Part shown: positions 25,291-36,979 of the stretch, in pieces | How positions within the stretch are numbered: the first letter of the stretch is position 1 | Layout of the letters: each line of letters begins with the position of its first letter | NCBI GenBank assembly: GCA_015494535.1 | Contig: WGBC01000109.1 | Span: 1-37,871, forward strand | Direction: 5' to 3' | Length of the DNA stretch: 37,871 nt | Source of the DNA: Nitratiruptor sp. | GTDB lineage: Bacteria; Campylobacterota; Campylobacteria; Campylobacterales; Nitratiruptoraceae | The notes under the pieces: model-generated | The model's database searches: none | What the model saw: the letters and a program-made list of their open reading frames with translations, nothing else | Told to the model about the DNA's origin: nothing | Translations under genes and position numbers: made by a program

Positions 25291-25848
25291 TTACTTACCC
25301 AGCAACAAATCTATTTGCATCTGTACCGCAGCTACAAGTTCGTAAGCTTTTCTTTTGAGAATCAAATGGTACGTATAGGCAAAGACCGCCACGAAAATCC
25401 CAGCAGCAGTAGCAACCAGAGCCTCACCGATAGAAGCGGATATAGTGGCAATGCTCGCTTTTGTCGAACCCATTACATAAAACGTCTCCAAAATAGAAAC
25501 CACCGTGCCAAATAGCCCGATAAAGGGCGACGTGGATGCAGCTATAGAGAGTCCTGTCAACCCAGATGTACTCTCTTTGGTGATTTTTGTAATGCAAAAC
25601 TCGCCGTATGATCGCGTAGCCTCGCCTAGGCATTTGTGCAAAAAACTATTCATCGTCGGCTTTTTGCTGCCCATTTGCATGGTCTCGATAGAGAAGTTTT
25701 CTCGTCGCAATAGAAAAAGAAGATAGAAGTAACGATAAAAAAAGATCCAGTTCACAAAAAGAAAGTATAACGATAGCACGCCCAAAACGGCTATCGTTAT
25801 CGAATTGCTCTTGTCAAGATAGCTGAGCAGAAGATCGAGTTGCTTCAT
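25291..25848 (-). CDS. tolQ: TolQ/ExbB family motor protein
   Basis: This 185-aa protein has three membrane helices: one near 17-35 and two in the conserved C-terminal part (GLSIAASTSPFIGLFGTVVSILETF and ATISASIGEALVATAAGIFVAVFAYTYH). It forms the pentameric channel of the Tol motor with TolR. Its start is three bases after the atpC stop, so Tol transcription probably continues from the ATP synthase operon; no promoter is visible in the junction. Confidence 0.93.
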   Translation of the reverse strand: MKQLDLLLSYLDKSNSITIAVLGVLSLYFLFVNWIFFYRYFYLLFLLRRENFSIETMQMGSKKPTMNSFLHKCLGEATRSYGEFCITKITKESTSGLTGLSIAASTSPFIGLFGTVVSILETFYVMGSTKASIATISASIGEALVATAAGIFVAVFAYTYHLILKRKAYELVAAVQMQIDLLLGK

Positions 25849-25851
25849 AGG

Positions 25852-26241
25852 TTATATAATTTTGGCCGCTTTTTCGATTCTGGCTTCCACGGTGGCCAAT
25901 GCGGCTTTATTTTCGCTGGCTTTTTCCACCAACTGCTTCGCTTCTTCTATTTTTTTGGCAATTTCGCTCTCAGTGGCTCCTGCTAAAGGAATAGCTCCCT
26001 CTACCAAAGCTACAGCTTTGTTCTCATCCACTTTTACGTGGCCCCAATTGATGACGATTGACTCTTTTTTGCCATCTGGCAACTCAATCTCTATAACACC
26101 AGGTTTTAGAAGAGAGAGGAGTGAAGCGTGCTTCGGTAGTACGCCAAACTCTCCCTCTTCTCCCGGAAATGTTACGCTTTTTACATCTTGATCAAATATG
26201 AGACCTTCAGGCGTAACAATTTCGAGTCTTAGCGTATCCAT
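25852..26241 (-). CDS. atpC: ATP synthase epsilon subunit
   Basis: The epsilon subunit is the rotor-stalk and inhibitory subunit of F1. It has 129 aa with LRLEIVTPEGLIFDQDVKSVTFPG and GEFGVLPKHASLLSLLKPGVIEI typical of the beta-sandwich, followed by a helical tail (about 85-128). AAAGGATGTGA precedes the ATG. It ends the atp genes and is followed at once by tolQ. Confidence 0.96.
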   Translation of the reverse strand: MDTLRLEIVTPEGLIFDQDVKSVTFPGEEGEFGVLPKHASLLSLLKPGVIEIELPDGKKESIVINWGHVKVDENKAVALVEGAIPLAGATESEIAKKIEEAKQLVEKASENKAALATVEARIEKAAKII

Positions 26242-26266
26242 TCACATCCTTTGTGCGAAACCACAG

Positions 26267-28575
<2,309 letters not shown>

Positions 28576-28584
28576 TGCTAATCC

Positions 28585-30102
28585 TTACTCGGCACTAAAG
28601 CTCGCCTTAAACTCTTCGATAGCCTTGTTGAGAAGCTCTTTAATCTCATCGTCAAGAGCTTTTTTCTCACGAATCAATTCAAAAATTTGTGGATATTTCG
28701 CTTCGATGAAACTATAAAGCTCATACTCAAATTTGCCGATGGCTTTTACAGGAATATCATCGAGATAGCCGTTCGCTCCCGCATAGATGATAGTAACTTG
28801 CTTTTCAACTGGAAGCGGAGAATATGGAGGCTGCTTGAGGATCTCTACCATTCTCTGTCCACGCTCAAGCTGCTTTCTACTAGCCTCGTCCAAATCGCTC
28901 GCAAATTGTGCAAAAGCTTCAAGCTCACGATACTGCGCCAAATCGAGGCGAAGCGTACCTGCTACTTGCTTCATTGCTTTAATCTGTGCTGCACCACCAA
29001 CCCTTGAAACAGAGATACCTACGTTAATCGCCGGTCTGATACCAGCATTAAAGAGATCGGACTCTAGAAAGATCTGACCATCTGTTATGGAGATAACGTT
29101 TGTTGGAATATACGCAGAAACGTCTCCAGCCTGGGTTTCGATAATTGGCAACGCCGTCAAGCTTCCAGCACCAAGCTTGTCGCTAAGTTTAGCAGCTCTT
29201 TCTAGTAGTCTTGAATGGATATAAAATACATCACCAGGATACGCTTCACGACCAGGAGGGCGTCTAAGAATCAATGACATCTCACGATAAGCCACAGCGT
29301 GCTTGCTAAGATCATCGTAAACGATAAGCGCATGTTTTGCATTGTCTCTGAAATATTCACCGATTGTAACGCCAGTATATGGAGCCAAGAATTGTAGTGC
29401 CGCTGGCTCGCTCGCTCCAGCGTTGACAACGATAGTATAGTCCATAGCGCCATGCTCTTCGAGCTTTCTTACTACTTGCGCTACCGTAGACTGTTTCTGT
29501 CCAATTGCAACATAAATGCAAATGACGTCTTGACCTTTTTGGTTGATGATGGTGTCAATTGCGACAGTGGTCTTACCTGTTTGTCTATCACCAATAATAA
29601 GCTCCCTTTGGCCTCTACCAATTGGCACGAGCGCGTCAATAGCCTTGATACCAGTTTGCAAAGGCTCATGCACAGATTTTCTAGCCATAATGCCTGGAGC
29701 CTTTTCTTCCACATAGCGAAATTCGCTAGCTTCAATTGGTCCTTTACCATCAATTGGCTCGCCAATTGCGTTGATAACTCTTCCCACCAATGCTTCGCCA
29801 ACGGGTACTTTAAGGAGTTTGCCAAGTCGCTTGACACTTGTTCCTTCGCGTATCCCCTCACCTTTACCAAGAACAACCACACCAACGTCGCTCTCTTCAA
29901 GGTTGAGTGCCATACCCTTGTCTCCATTTTCAAATTCGAGCATCTCTCCAGCCATAGCATTATTGAGCCCGTAAACTTTGGCAACGCCATCGGCAAAAGA
30001 GATAACTTTGCCAGTCTCTTCAACATCGATTTTGAGTTCAAAATCCTCAATTCTCTCTTTTATAATCGCACTAATCTCATCAGCTTGCAGTTTTTGTGCC
30101 AC
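28585..30102 (-). CDS. atpA: ATP synthase alpha subunit
   Basis: This is the non-catalytic nucleotide-binding subunit of F1, with 505 aa. P-loop GDRQTGKT is at 171-178, followed by [37 protein letters not shown] and [20 protein letters not shown] (alpha/beta signature). It starts with GTG at 30100-30102, with AAAGGAG upstream; no in-frame ATG lies nearby. Confidence 0.99.
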   Translation of the reverse strand: MAQKLQADEISAIIKERIEDFELKIDVEETGKVISFADGVAKVYGLNNAMAGEMLEFENGDKGMALNLEESDVGVVVLGKGEGIREGTSVKRLGKLLKVPVGEALVGRVINAIGEPIDGKGPIEASEFRYVEEKAPGIMARKSVHEPLQTGIKAIDALVPIGRGQRELIIGDRQTGKTTVAIDTIINQKGQDVICIYVAIGQKQSTVAQVVRKLEEHGAMDYTIVVNAGASEPAALQFLAPYTGVTIGEYFRDNAKHALIVYDDLSKHAVAYREMSLILRRPPGREAYPGDVFYIHSRLLERAAKLSDKLGAGSLTALPIIETQAGDVSAYIPTNVISITDGQIFLESDLFNAGIRPAINVGISVSRVGGAAQIKAMKQVAGTLRLDLAQYRELEAFAQFASDLDEASRKQLERGQRMVEILKQPPYSPLPVEKQVTIIYAGANGYLDDIPVKAIGKFEYELYSFIEAKYPQIFELIREKKALDDEIKELLNKAIEEFKASFSAE

Positions 30103-30114
30103 ATTGACTCCTTT

Positions 30115-30648
30115 CTATATTGCTTGAAGAATGTTTTCTATGATCTGTTTTTTGATCTTGGTTTTTGAAAATTCGATCTCGATACCTACCGTATCAACTT
30201 CCACTTTGATTCCATCGTACTTTTCACTTGCTTGTTTTAGCTTCACCTCTGCACCGATTTTCTTGCTGAGCGCCTCTTCAATTTGAGCTATCTCCTTGTC
30301 GCTCAAATCGTACTCGCTATAAACGCGCCCTTTGAAACTTTTTTTCATAAGAGCGATCTGATTGTCCAACTCTTTTGCTAAATAAGGAATAAGGGAGAGC
30401 CTTCTTTTTTGCGCCAAGAGTTGAAGCAGATTGACGAACTTCTTGTTGGGGTTTTTGAGTCCTCCAAGAAGCAGATCGAGCTTCTCTTGGGCACTCACCT
30501 CGGGAGAGATGATTATCTCTTTTATTTTCCAATCCTTAAAAAGCGCTGCTATTGCCTGTAGATAGTTCTCTATCTCTTGCAACTCATCCAAAGATGCACT
30601 TTGCACCAGCGCTTTGACATATCTTTTGGCTATCAACTCTTCCATCAT
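30115..30648 (-). CDS. atpH: ATP synthase delta subunit
   Basis: The delta subunit holds the peripheral stalk to F1. It has 177 aa with an N-terminal helical domain (IAKRYVKALVQSASLDELQEIENYL, NKKFVNLLQLLAQKRRLSLIPYL) and a C-terminal alpha/beta part (KIGAEVKLKQASEKYDGIKVEV). The ATG overlaps the atpF stop (ATGA). Confidence 0.95.
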   Translation of the reverse strand: MMEELIAKRYVKALVQSASLDELQEIENYLQAIAALFKDWKIKEIIISPEVSAQEKLDLLLGGLKNPNKKFVNLLQLLAQKRRLSLIPYLAKELDNQIALMKKSFKGRVYSEYDLSDKEIAQIEEALSKKIGAEVKLKQASEKYDGIKVEVDTVGIEIEFSKTKIKKQIIENILQAI

Positions 30649-31154
30649 GCCACCTTTTTCACAATCAGATTCACAAATTTCTGCTTATCGAGCTCAATGG
30701 ACTTGTCTTCGAAAAGCTCTTCGAGAACCTCTTTGGTAATCTCTCTGATTCTCTTTCTCTTTTCAAGCTCCATATTCTCTTCAAAGCTCTTCTCCAATAG
30801 TGCCAGCTCGTTTTGCGCCTGCTCTTTGATCTCTTTTGTCAAGATCTCGATCTCTTTTTTGGTCACCTCTTTGATCTCTTGCGCAAGCTCTTTCGCTCTT
30901 TCTAGTTCCTCTTGCGCTTTTTGCTTATCTTCCTTCGCTTGCTTGAGCTTTACTTGAACCTCTTCTAGCTGCGACGCAATAGCAGCGCTTCTGTTTTTGA
31001 AAAAGTTCTTTATAGGCTCGGCCACAAGGTAGTAGAGGATTGCGGCAAAAATCAAGAAGTTAACTGTTCTTGGAATAATATCCGTAGAGCCCCCTTCACT
31101 GGCAAAAAGCGAAGCGGAGACAAGAAGCAGCAGGGAAATTAGTCTGATATTCAC
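30645..31154 (-). CDS. atpF: ATP synthase b subunit with signal-like N-terminus
   Basis: This is a peripheral-stalk subunit of 169 aa. A first hydrophobic segment (residues 3-17, LLLLVSASLFASEG) looks like a cleavable signal peptide. The normal b-subunit membrane helix (about 29-47) follows, then a long charged helix (QLEEVQVKLKQAKEDKQKAQEELERAKELAQEI). An extra N-terminal segment is also known in Helicobacter AtpF. AAAGGAGAGGGTG precedes the ATG. Confidence 0.94.
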   Translation of the reverse strand: MNIRLISLLLLVSASLFASEGGSTDIIPRTVNFLIFAAILYYLVAEPIKNFFKNRSAAIASQLEEVQVKLKQAKEDKQKAQEELERAKELAQEIKEVTKKEIEILTKEIKEQAQNELALLEKSFEENMELEKRKRIREITKEVLEELFEDKSIELDKQKFVNLIVKKVA

Positions 31155-31165
31155 ACCCTCTCCTT

Positions 31166-31588
31166 TTATAGTTTGTTGAACTTGGCTTTAAGCGCCTCTT
31201 TGAAAAGTGGCATCTGAGAAATGAGAGTGCTCTTGATACCCTCTTCCTCTTTTTTCATCTCTTGCAAGAACTCTTCGTATCGCTTCTCTAGCTCGCTCTT
31301 TTTGGCTGCTATAAGCTCGTTCACTTCTGCTTTGACCTTCTCTATCGCCTCTTTTTTCATAGCGGAAGCTTCGCTTTTTGCTTCGCTTACGATATTTCGC
31401 GCCTCTTCAAAGAGCTTCTGCGATCCCTCTTCGTTTGCATTTGCGTTTTCGAGATCTCTACGGATGCTCTCTTCGCGTTCCTGCATGAATTTAAGTAAAG
31501 GCTGATAAAGCCAGCTGTTAAGCAGGAATATAAGCCCCAAAAATACCACTGCGGTAAGGAGTAACAGACCCACACTAATATCTAGCAT
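31166..31588 (-). CDS. atpF': ATP synthase b' subunit
   Basis: This is the second peripheral-stalk b-type subunit, 140 aa. It has a single N-terminal membrane helix (about 5-27) without a signal peptide and a long coiled-coil-forming helix rich in Glu, Lys and Ala. It is the first gene of the atp operon. GGGAGAGG precedes the ATG. The 73-base gap to parB is AT-rich with weak -10-like sequences (TATATA, GATAAAAT) and is the most likely place for the operon promoter. Confidence 0.93.
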   Translation of the reverse strand: MLDISVGLLLLTAVVFLGLIFLLNSWLYQPLLKFMQEREESIRRDLENANANEEGSQKLFEEARNIVSEAKSEASAMKKEAIEKVKAEVNELIAAKKSELEKRYEEFLQEMKKEEEGIKSTLISQMPLFKEALKAKFNKL

Positions 31589-31661
31589 ACCTCTCCCTTT
31601 CTAAAATTTGATTGGATTTTATCACAACAATCTATATATAAAGTTTAAACCAAACGCTTGA

Positions 31662-32489
31662 TTATGAAAAAATTTGCAAAAACTTATCGATATCCTCTTG
31701 CGAACCAAATCGTATTGTGACGCTCTGGCTCGAAATTTTGGCATCAAAGCCTTGATCTCGCAATTTTTTTAGCACTTGTGCAAGTTCGAATTTCCTCTTT
31801 TTATCGCTATCACTTTTCGTAACACTCTTTTTCTGTACTAGCTTTTCCGTTTCACGCACGCTCAACTTTTGCCCTACAATCGAATCGACGATCACTCTTT
31901 GTTGCTCTTCATCAAGCCCCACCAATATCTTGGCATGGCCGGCACTGATCTTTTGCTTTTGCAATGCCTCTTTGGTGTAGTCACTCAGGCTCAAAAGGCG
32001 AAGCGTATTGGTAATGTGCGCTCTACTCTTTTTGACGATGCGAGCCAGCTCTTCGTGCGTAATGCCATGCTCCTCAAGGAGCTCCTTGTAAGAATGGGCA
32101 AGTTCTAGTGGTTTAAGGTTCTCTCGCTGAATATTTTCGATTAGTGCATACTCCCTAAAGCGGCTCTTGTCTATATCCGCTACCACCGCCTTTATCTTTT
32201 CAATCCCAGCTAGTTTGCAAGCTCTCAGCCTTCTCTCTCCAGCAATAAGCATAAAACCATCGATATCCTCTATCACCACGATTGGCTGCAAAAGTCCATG
32301 CTCCTTGATAGATTCCGCAAGCTCTTGGAGGCTTTTTGGATCAAATTCTCGCCTTGGCTGATATGGGTTTTTGCGGATACTCTCTATCGGGATCTCTACA
32401 ATTTCGCTTTGAGGCACCTCTTTCTCATAGGCTTGTGCCACTTCGCCCAATATGTCCCCTAGACCTCTGCCTAGTCTCTTCTTACTCAT
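31662..32489 (-). CDS. parB: chromosome partitioning protein ParB
   Basis: ParB is a CTPase that loads at parS and spreads to organise the origin region. The 275-aa protein has the N-terminal domain with NPYQPRREF, GERRLRACKLAGI (CTP-binding box II) and ENIQRENLKPLE, a helix-turn-helix (ELARIVKKSRAHITNTLRLLSL), and a C-terminal dimerisation domain. Its start overlaps the parA stop by 8 bases. I found no parS palindrome in the window. Confidence 0.96.
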   Translation of the reverse strand: MSKKRLGRGLGDILGEVAQAYEKEVPQSEIVEIPIESIRKNPYQPRREFDPKSLQELAESIKEHGLLQPIVVIEDIDGFMLIAGERRLRACKLAGIEKIKAVVADIDKSRFREYALIENIQRENLKPLELAHSYKELLEEHGITHEELARIVKKSRAHITNTLRLLSLSDYTKEALQKQKISAGHAKILVGLDEEQQRVIVDSIVGQKLSVRETEKLVQKKSVTKSDSDKKRKFELAQVLKKLRDQGFDAKISSQSVTIRFGSQEDIDKFLQIFS

Positions 32490-33273
32490 GTGCGCTTTCC
32501 ATTATTATTTTTGCCAAAGTTTTGTAAGCGATGGAACCTGTGGAGTTTTTGTCGTACTCGATTACGGGTTTGCCAAAACTAGGGCTCTCAGCCAGCTTCA
32601 CATTCCTTGGGATCACAATGTATGAAGATGTCTCTTTATCCCTAAATAGCTTGTCGTTGAAATGATGCGTCAAATCCGCTAGAACCTGTTTGGATAGGTT
32701 GTTTTGGCGGCTAAACATCGTCGGTAAAAAGCCTTTGATCTTCAAAGATGGGTTGATCGTCTTTCTGATAAGCCTAATAGTGTTGAGCAGCTGTGCAAGC
32801 CCCTCAAGAGCGAAAAACTCGCACTGGATCGGGATGATAACGGAGTGCGCCGCACTCAAGGCGTTGATTGTCATTGGCCCCAAAGCCGGCGGGGAGTCAA
32901 TAATGATATAGTCATACTCATACTCAATCTCGGCAATCGCCTCCTTGAGCATGAGTTCACGCTTTTTATCGCTGATGTAAAACTCTTTTTCTATTCCTAC
33001 AAGGCCAATGTTGGAAGGGGCGAGGTAGAGATTTTTCATATTCGTCTTTAGAATGACTTGCGAGAGTTTCTTTGAGCCAATCATCACATGGTAGATATTA
33101 AACTCATAATCTGTCCTGCTAAATCCCAGGCTCGTGGTTGCATTGGCTTGCGGGTCCGCATCGATCAACAAAACGTTCTTGCCCTCTTTCGCCAATGAAG
33201 CGGCCAGATTTACAGCCGTTGTGGTTTTGCCTACACCACCTTTTTGATTGGCTATTGCGATTATCTCTCTCAT
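32482..33273 (-). CDS. parA: chromosome partitioning ATPase ParA (Soj)
   Basis: ParA is a deviant Walker ATPase with KGGVGKT at 11-17, the signature DADPQANATTSLG and YDYIIIDSPPALGPMTINAL (Walker B). ATP-bound dimers coat the nucleoid and move ParB-parS. With 263 aa and no N-terminal helix-turn-helix it is of the chromosomal type. The ATG overlaps the birA stop by four bases. Confidence 0.97.
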   Translation of the reverse strand: MREIIAIANQKGGVGKTTTAVNLAASLAKEGKNVLLIDADPQANATTSLGFSRTDYEFNIYHVMIGSKKLSQVILKTNMKNLYLAPSNIGLVGIEKEFYISDKKRELMLKEAIAEIEYEYDYIIIDSPPALGPMTINALSAAHSVIIPIQCEFFALEGLAQLLNTIRLIRKTINPSLKIKGFLPTMFSRQNNLSKQVLADLTHHFNDKLFRDKETSSYIVIPRNVKLAESPSFGKPVIEYDKNSTGSIAYKTLAKIIMESAHE

Positions 33274-33911
33274 CTTATGCTATATATCCTTTCCCCATCT
33301 ATCTCCAATGCCCCATCTTCCAGGAGTCTGGCATTTCGTACATCGATGATGCGATTCTTCACATGAGCTGTATAGGAGTTGTTTTTGTAAAATTCTATCT
33401 CATATTTGCTAAAAATATTCTTCCATGAAGGCTTTGATTCTAATTTCGCAAAGTAAGTTTGCAGTAATGAAGCATCATTAATATCAATATCGAGGCGTGC
33501 AAAAGGCTTGGGGGCTTTTTTGGTATTGAGCCCTATTCCGCAAACGAGCGTATCGACTACCTTGTTCGTTACACAACCGCCACATTTATTCTGTCCAAGA
33601 TAGAAATCGTTGGGCCACTTTATCCAGACTTTCGATCCAAAAGATGCCAAAACCTCTTTGAGAATAAAAGAAAAATAGATAGAAGCCGAAGCCAAAGGAA
33701 GATCGTCTGGAAGCTCGTCCAAACGCAAAGCAAAAGAGAAAAAGAGATTCCCATCCTCTCCTATCCAACTGTTTCCCCTGCTGCCCACGCCTTGCAATTG
33801 CTTGTTTGTCACGTAGGCGATGGGAGGATTTACTTTGCCTACTTTGAGATCTGCTATAAGAGCCTTTTGGGTTGATGCGATTGCATCAAAGTAGCGTATC
33901 TCCAACGCCAA
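33270..33911 (-). CDS. birA: biotin-[acetyl-CoA carboxylase] ligase, monofunctional
   Basis: BirA activates biotin as biotinyl-5'-AMP and attaches it to the AccB carrier. The 213-aa protein has no N-terminal DNA-binding domain, so it is a ligase only. It has the catalytic KWPND at 98-102, GQNKCGG with the biotin-pocket Lys, and CGIGLN. The adenylate-loop motif reads GVGSRGNSW (41-49) where E. coli has GRGRRGRKW, so the position of E. coli Arg118 is Ser44. It starts with TTG (33909-33911, or 33903-33905 two codons later), preceded by GAGGAAAAAGG, and overlaps fmt by 26 bases. Confidence 0.93.
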   Translation of the reverse strand: MALEIRYFDAIASTQKALIADLKVGKVNPPIAYVTNKQLQGVGSRGNSWIGEDGNLFFSFALRLDELPDDLPLASASIYFSFILKEVLASFGSKVWIKWPNDFYLGQNKCGGCVTNKVVDTLVCGIGLNTKKAPKPFARLDIDINDASLLQTYFAKLESKPSWKNIFSKYEIEFYKNNSYTAHVKNRIIDVRNARLLEDGALEIDGERIYSIR

Positions 33912-34794
33912 GCCTTTTTCCTCTGATATATGCCACCGAACTCATCGCCTTTTTGGATGGTGGCTGCACTTCTAAAATTTCTATACTACCCTTTTGGCAT
34001 CCAACGATGATACTTTCTTTGCCAATTTTCAAAATCTCTCCTGGCTGGTATGAACCCTCTACTGCATGCAGCACTATCTTTTTGAGTTTCAACCCACTTT
34101 GCAAAAATATGCCTGGCCACAGGATAAACGCACGATATTTGTTGTAGATCTTTCGCGCATCGTCGAACGTTACCAAGCCATTGCTTTTTTTGATCTTTTT
34201 GCACAAACTCGCATCGCAATCAAACTGCTTCAATGGCGAAACGTTGGAAAAATTCTCTATCACTTTTGGCGTGAGCTTGGCGGCCATAAAAGAGAGTTTG
34301 TCAAAGAGCTCAATCGCCGTCTCATCTGGTGCTATCTTACACACGCTATAGCCCAAGATATCTCCCTCGTCCAATCCTTCGTTCATGAGCATTGCCGTCA
34401 CGCCCGTAATGCTATCTCCATTGAGCAGAGCCTGCTGGATGGGGCTAGCTCCTCGATATTTTGGCAGAAGCGATGCGTGCAGGTTGATGCAAGGAGCCAT
34501 ATCTAAGATCTCTTTTGGCAAAAGCATCGCATAGGCTGCCACTACTATGAAATCTGGTTTGAGATCTCGTAAGGTTTGGATGATAACTGCGTCTTTAAGG
34601 CTCGTTGGTTGGAAAATAGGGAGCGCAAGTTCGTTTTCAAGTACATATTTTTTGATATGCGGAGGAGTGACAATCTGTTTGCGCCCCACGGGTTTGTCCG
34701 GTTGCGTAAAGAGGCCTACTACTTCAAATCTTTGCACCAGCTCTTGCAAAATTGTAGTAGCATAAGCAGGAGTTCCCATAAAAACTATTTTCAT
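33886..34794 (-). CDS. fmt: methionyl-tRNA formyltransferase
   Basis: Fmt formylates initiator Met-tRNA with 10-formyl-THF. The 302-aa protein has the N-terminal Rossmann-like domain with catalytic Asn104, His106 and Asp142 ([27 protein letters not shown]) and a C-terminal OB-like domain (about 200-302). The ATG overlaps the proB stop by four bases. Confidence 0.97.
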   Translation of the reverse strand: MKIVFMGTPAYATTILQELVQRFEVVGLFTQPDKPVGRKQIVTPPHIKKYVLENELALPIFQPTSLKDAVIIQTLRDLKPDFIVVAAYAMLLPKEILDMAPCINLHASLLPKYRGASPIQQALLNGDSITGVTAMLMNEGLDEGDILGYSVCKIAPDETAIELFDKLSFMAAKLTPKVIENFSNVSPLKQFDCDASLCKKIKKSNGLVTFDDARKIYNKYRAFILWPGIFLQSGLKLKKIVLHAVEGSYQPGEILKIGKESIIVGCQKGSIEILEVQPPSKKAMSSVAYIRGKRLGVGDTLL

Positions 34795-35561
34795 GCTTTA
34801 TCCTTTGGGATAAAAAGCGTGCCACCTTCGTGTCTGTTTTCTAACAAAAAGCTTCTCGCATCTTTCAGATCAAAACCGCTAGCCAAAAACATCCTTTTGC
34901 CATGTTCTAGCAAAAACTCTGCGGCCTTGAGCTTCGTCACGATCCCGCCTGTCGCGAAGCTGTAGTTTGGATTGCACTCACTCTCAAGCAGCTCTTTCGG
35001 GATGGAATCCACGATTTTTAGCAGTTTCGCATCACTATGCTTTTTGGGATCTTTGTCATAAAGCCCATCGATATCACTCAAAATCGCCAGCATATCGGCA
35101 TCGAAGTAGTATGCTACGTGGGCTGAGAGCTGATCGTTGTCGCCAAAGACAAGCTCTTCGGTGGCCGTGACGTCGTTTTCGTTAATAATTGGGATGATTT
35201 TATGCTTCAAAAGCACCTCTATCGCGTTTTTGGCATGGGCTGTGCGCTTGCGGCTATCGAAATCATCGGCGCTGAGCAACACTTGTGCCACATTGATGCC
35301 AAATTTCTCGAACTTTTTTTGATAGCTGATCATCAGCTGTGGCTGTCCGATGGCTGCAAGGGCTTGTTTGTTGGCTATGATGCTTTTATCGAGTTTTAGC
35401 TTGGTATATCCCGCTGCTACCGCGCCGCTACTTACCAGTATCACATCGAAGCGCTGCTGCAAGGCGTAGAGAAACTCCACGAGATTCGCCATGCGATCCT
35501 TTGCTAGGCGGTTGTTCTCTGTCAAAACCGCGCTGCCTACCTTAACGACTACTCTCTTCAT
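34791..35561 (-). CDS. proB: glutamate 5-kinase, lacking the PUA domain
   Basis: ProB phosphorylates glutamate, the first step of proline synthesis. The 256-aa protein consists of the amino-acid-kinase fold only: [53 protein letters not shown] and [11 protein letters not shown]. The C-terminal PUA domain of E. coli ProB (367 aa) is absent, as in Campylobacter. The start lies 20 bases inside the end of obgE. Confidence 0.96.
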   Translation of the reverse strand: MKRVVVKVGSAVLTENNRLAKDRMANLVEFLYALQQRFDVILVSSGAVAAGYTKLKLDKSIIANKQALAAIGQPQLMISYQKKFEKFGINVAQVLLSADDFDSRKRTAHAKNAIEVLLKHKIIPIINENDVTATEELVFGDNDQLSAHVAYYFDADMLAILSDIDGLYDKDPKKHSDAKLLKIVDSIPKELLESECNPNYSFATGGIVTKLKAAEFLLEHGKRMFLASGFDLKDARSFLLENRHEGGTLFIPKDKA

Positions 35562-36645
35562 CTCTTGCCTTTTTGACCAGTTCGTAAAGGGCGTACTTCA
35601 ATGGCTCGATGTTGAGCTTCGCCACCGCAGATATGCCAAAAACGAAATATGGTTTCTGGGCATCATATTCATCCAAATCCTGCAGATAGAAGTGGTAGTG
35701 CTCATCCAAGCCATAGTGATTGTTCTCAGTTGGCGCTAGCCCCATAGCTTCCAAGAATTGATCTATCTTTTCATTGGCTTCCTCAAAGCCCAAGGCGTCC
35801 ACTTTTGTCAAAGCAATGGCGAAATTTCTACTAGCCAATTTTTCGCTAAAGCTGGCAAGCTCTTTTTTGAGCGTCTTGTACTGCATCACCGGATCGCGAA
35901 AACTCGCTATATCGATCATAAAAAGCAGCGATTTTGTCCTCTCGATATGCTGCAAGAATTTGAGACCTAGCCCTTTACCTTCGCTGGCTCCTGCAATGAT
36001 TCCTGGAATATCGGCCATCACGAAACTCTCGAACTCGCTCACTCGCACCACGCCTAGCTTTGGCGTAAGGGTAGTAAACTCATAATTGGCGATCTCTGGC
36101 TTTGCATTGGATATTGTGGCGATGAGTGTCGACTTGCCAACGTTTGGAAATCCTACCAATCCCACATCGGCTATGAGCTTGAGTTCTAGGCGAATATGGC
36201 GCTCTTTGCCGGGCAGTCCGGGCTGAGCGTAAGTTGGGCGCTGATTAGAGGCGCTTTTAAAATGCCAGTTGCCTTTGCCGCCTTTACCGCCTTGCAAAAA
36301 GAGGACTTTTTGCCCATCTTCGACAAGATCCAAGAGCAGCTCGTTGGTCTGGGCATCGAAAACCTGCGTGCCCGGGGGCACTATGAGGATAAGATCTTCA
36401 CCCTTTTTGCCATGCTTTTTTCTGCCCTCACCAGGGCGCCCGTTCTTGGCTTTGAGAACTTTTTTGCCTTTGTAGTGTGCGAGGGTATGGGTGTTTTTGT
36501 CCACGACGAAATAGACATCACCGCCATCGCCGCCATCGCCGCCATCGGGTCCGCCTTTTGGGACAAACTTTTCTCTGCGAAAACTGACAGCCCCAGCTCC
36601 ACCTTTTCCAGAATGGACGACCAGTTCAACATTGTCGATAAACAT
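35542..36645 (-). CDS. obgE: Obg GTPase
   Basis: Obg is a GTPase of 50S ribosome maturation and stress control. The 367-aa protein has the Gly-rich Obg fold (about 1-158, with [12 protein letters not shown]) and a G domain with G1 GFPNVGKS at 165-172, the DIPG G3 motif and TKVD as G4. The C-terminal OCT domain is minimal. The rplU-rpmA-obgE order is the usual one. A likely -10 TATACT lies 20-25 bases before the ATG, so it may also be transcribed separately. Confidence 0.97.
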   Translation of the reverse strand: MFIDNVELVVHSGKGGAGAVSFRREKFVPKGGPDGGDGGDGGDVYFVVDKNTHTLAHYKGKKVLKAKNGRPGEGRKKHGKKGEDLILIVPPGTQVFDAQTNELLLDLVEDGQKVLFLQGGKGGKGNWHFKSASNQRPTYAQPGLPGKERHIRLELKLIADVGLVGFPNVGKSTLIATISNAKPEIANYEFTTLTPKLGVVRVSEFESFVMADIPGIIAGASEGKGLGLKFLQHIERTKSLLFMIDIASFRDPVMQYKTLKKELASFSEKLASRNFAIALTKVDALGFEEANEKIDQFLEAMGLAPTENNHYGLDEHYHFYLQDLDEYDAQKPYFVFGISAVAKLNIEPLKYALYELVKKARDEESSR

Positions 36646-36664
36646 TATTTTTCCCTATGTCGGA

Positions 36665-36670
36665 AGTATA
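36665..36670 (-). promoter_or_regulatory. possible -10 box before obgE
   Basis: Minus-strand TTTTATACT lies in the 67-base gap between rpmA and obgE, with AGGG as the ribosome site downstream. No -35 is obvious. Confidence 0.35.
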
Positions 36671-36690
36671 AAAGAGGTGTTTTTGAAGGA

Positions 36691-36710
36691 TTTTGGGCAA
36701 AAGCCCAAAA
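36691..36710 (-). other. hairpin between rpmA and obgE
   Basis: The arms 36691-36698 and 36703-36710 (TTTTGGGC / GCCCAAAA) form a perfect 8-bp stem with a 4-base loop, two bases past the rpmA stop. No T-run follows on either strand, so it is not a classical terminator. It may instead protect or process the L21-L27 message upstream of obgE. Confidence 0.5.
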
Positions 36711-36712
36711 CG

Positions 36713-36970
36713 TTACTCGGCAGGATAGACAGAGACTTTTTGGCGCGTTTTGTCGTAGCGCTCAAACTTCACATATCCATCGATGAGTGCATAGATGGTG
36801 TGATCTTTTCCCAATCCTACGTTATTGCCAGGATGCACTTTTGTGCCTCTTTGGCGAATGATGATATTGCCAGCTCTTACGAACTCGCCGCCATACTTTT
36901 TCACACCCAGTCTACGTCCCGCACTGTCGCGGTTGTTCTGCGTACTTCCCTGACCTTTCTTGTGAGCCAT
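36713..36970 (-). CDS. rpmA: 50S ribosomal protein L27
   Basis: L27 reaches the peptidyl transferase centre with its N-terminal tail. At 85 aa it shows [27 protein letters not shown] and [15 protein letters not shown]. The N-terminus starts directly with MAHKKGQG, without the extra cleaved segment known in Firmicutes. It lies 9 bases after rplU. Confidence 0.98.
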   Translation of the reverse strand: MAHKKGQGSTQNNRDSAGRRLGVKKYGGEFVRAGNIIIRQRGTKVHPGNNVGLGKDHTIYALIDGYVKFERYDKTRQKVSVYPAE

Positions 36971-36979
36971 CTCTTCTCC

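Noticed and set aside
31845-31862. GTTTCACG inside parB as a possible parS half-site
   Set aside because: Only eight bases match the parS consensus and the second half is absent; it is ordinary coding sequence.
36515-36555. Triplet-like repeat (GCCGCCATC) in obgE
   Set aside because: It encodes the Gly-Gly-Asp run of the conserved Obg fold, so it is protein-driven and not a mobile or regulatory repeat.
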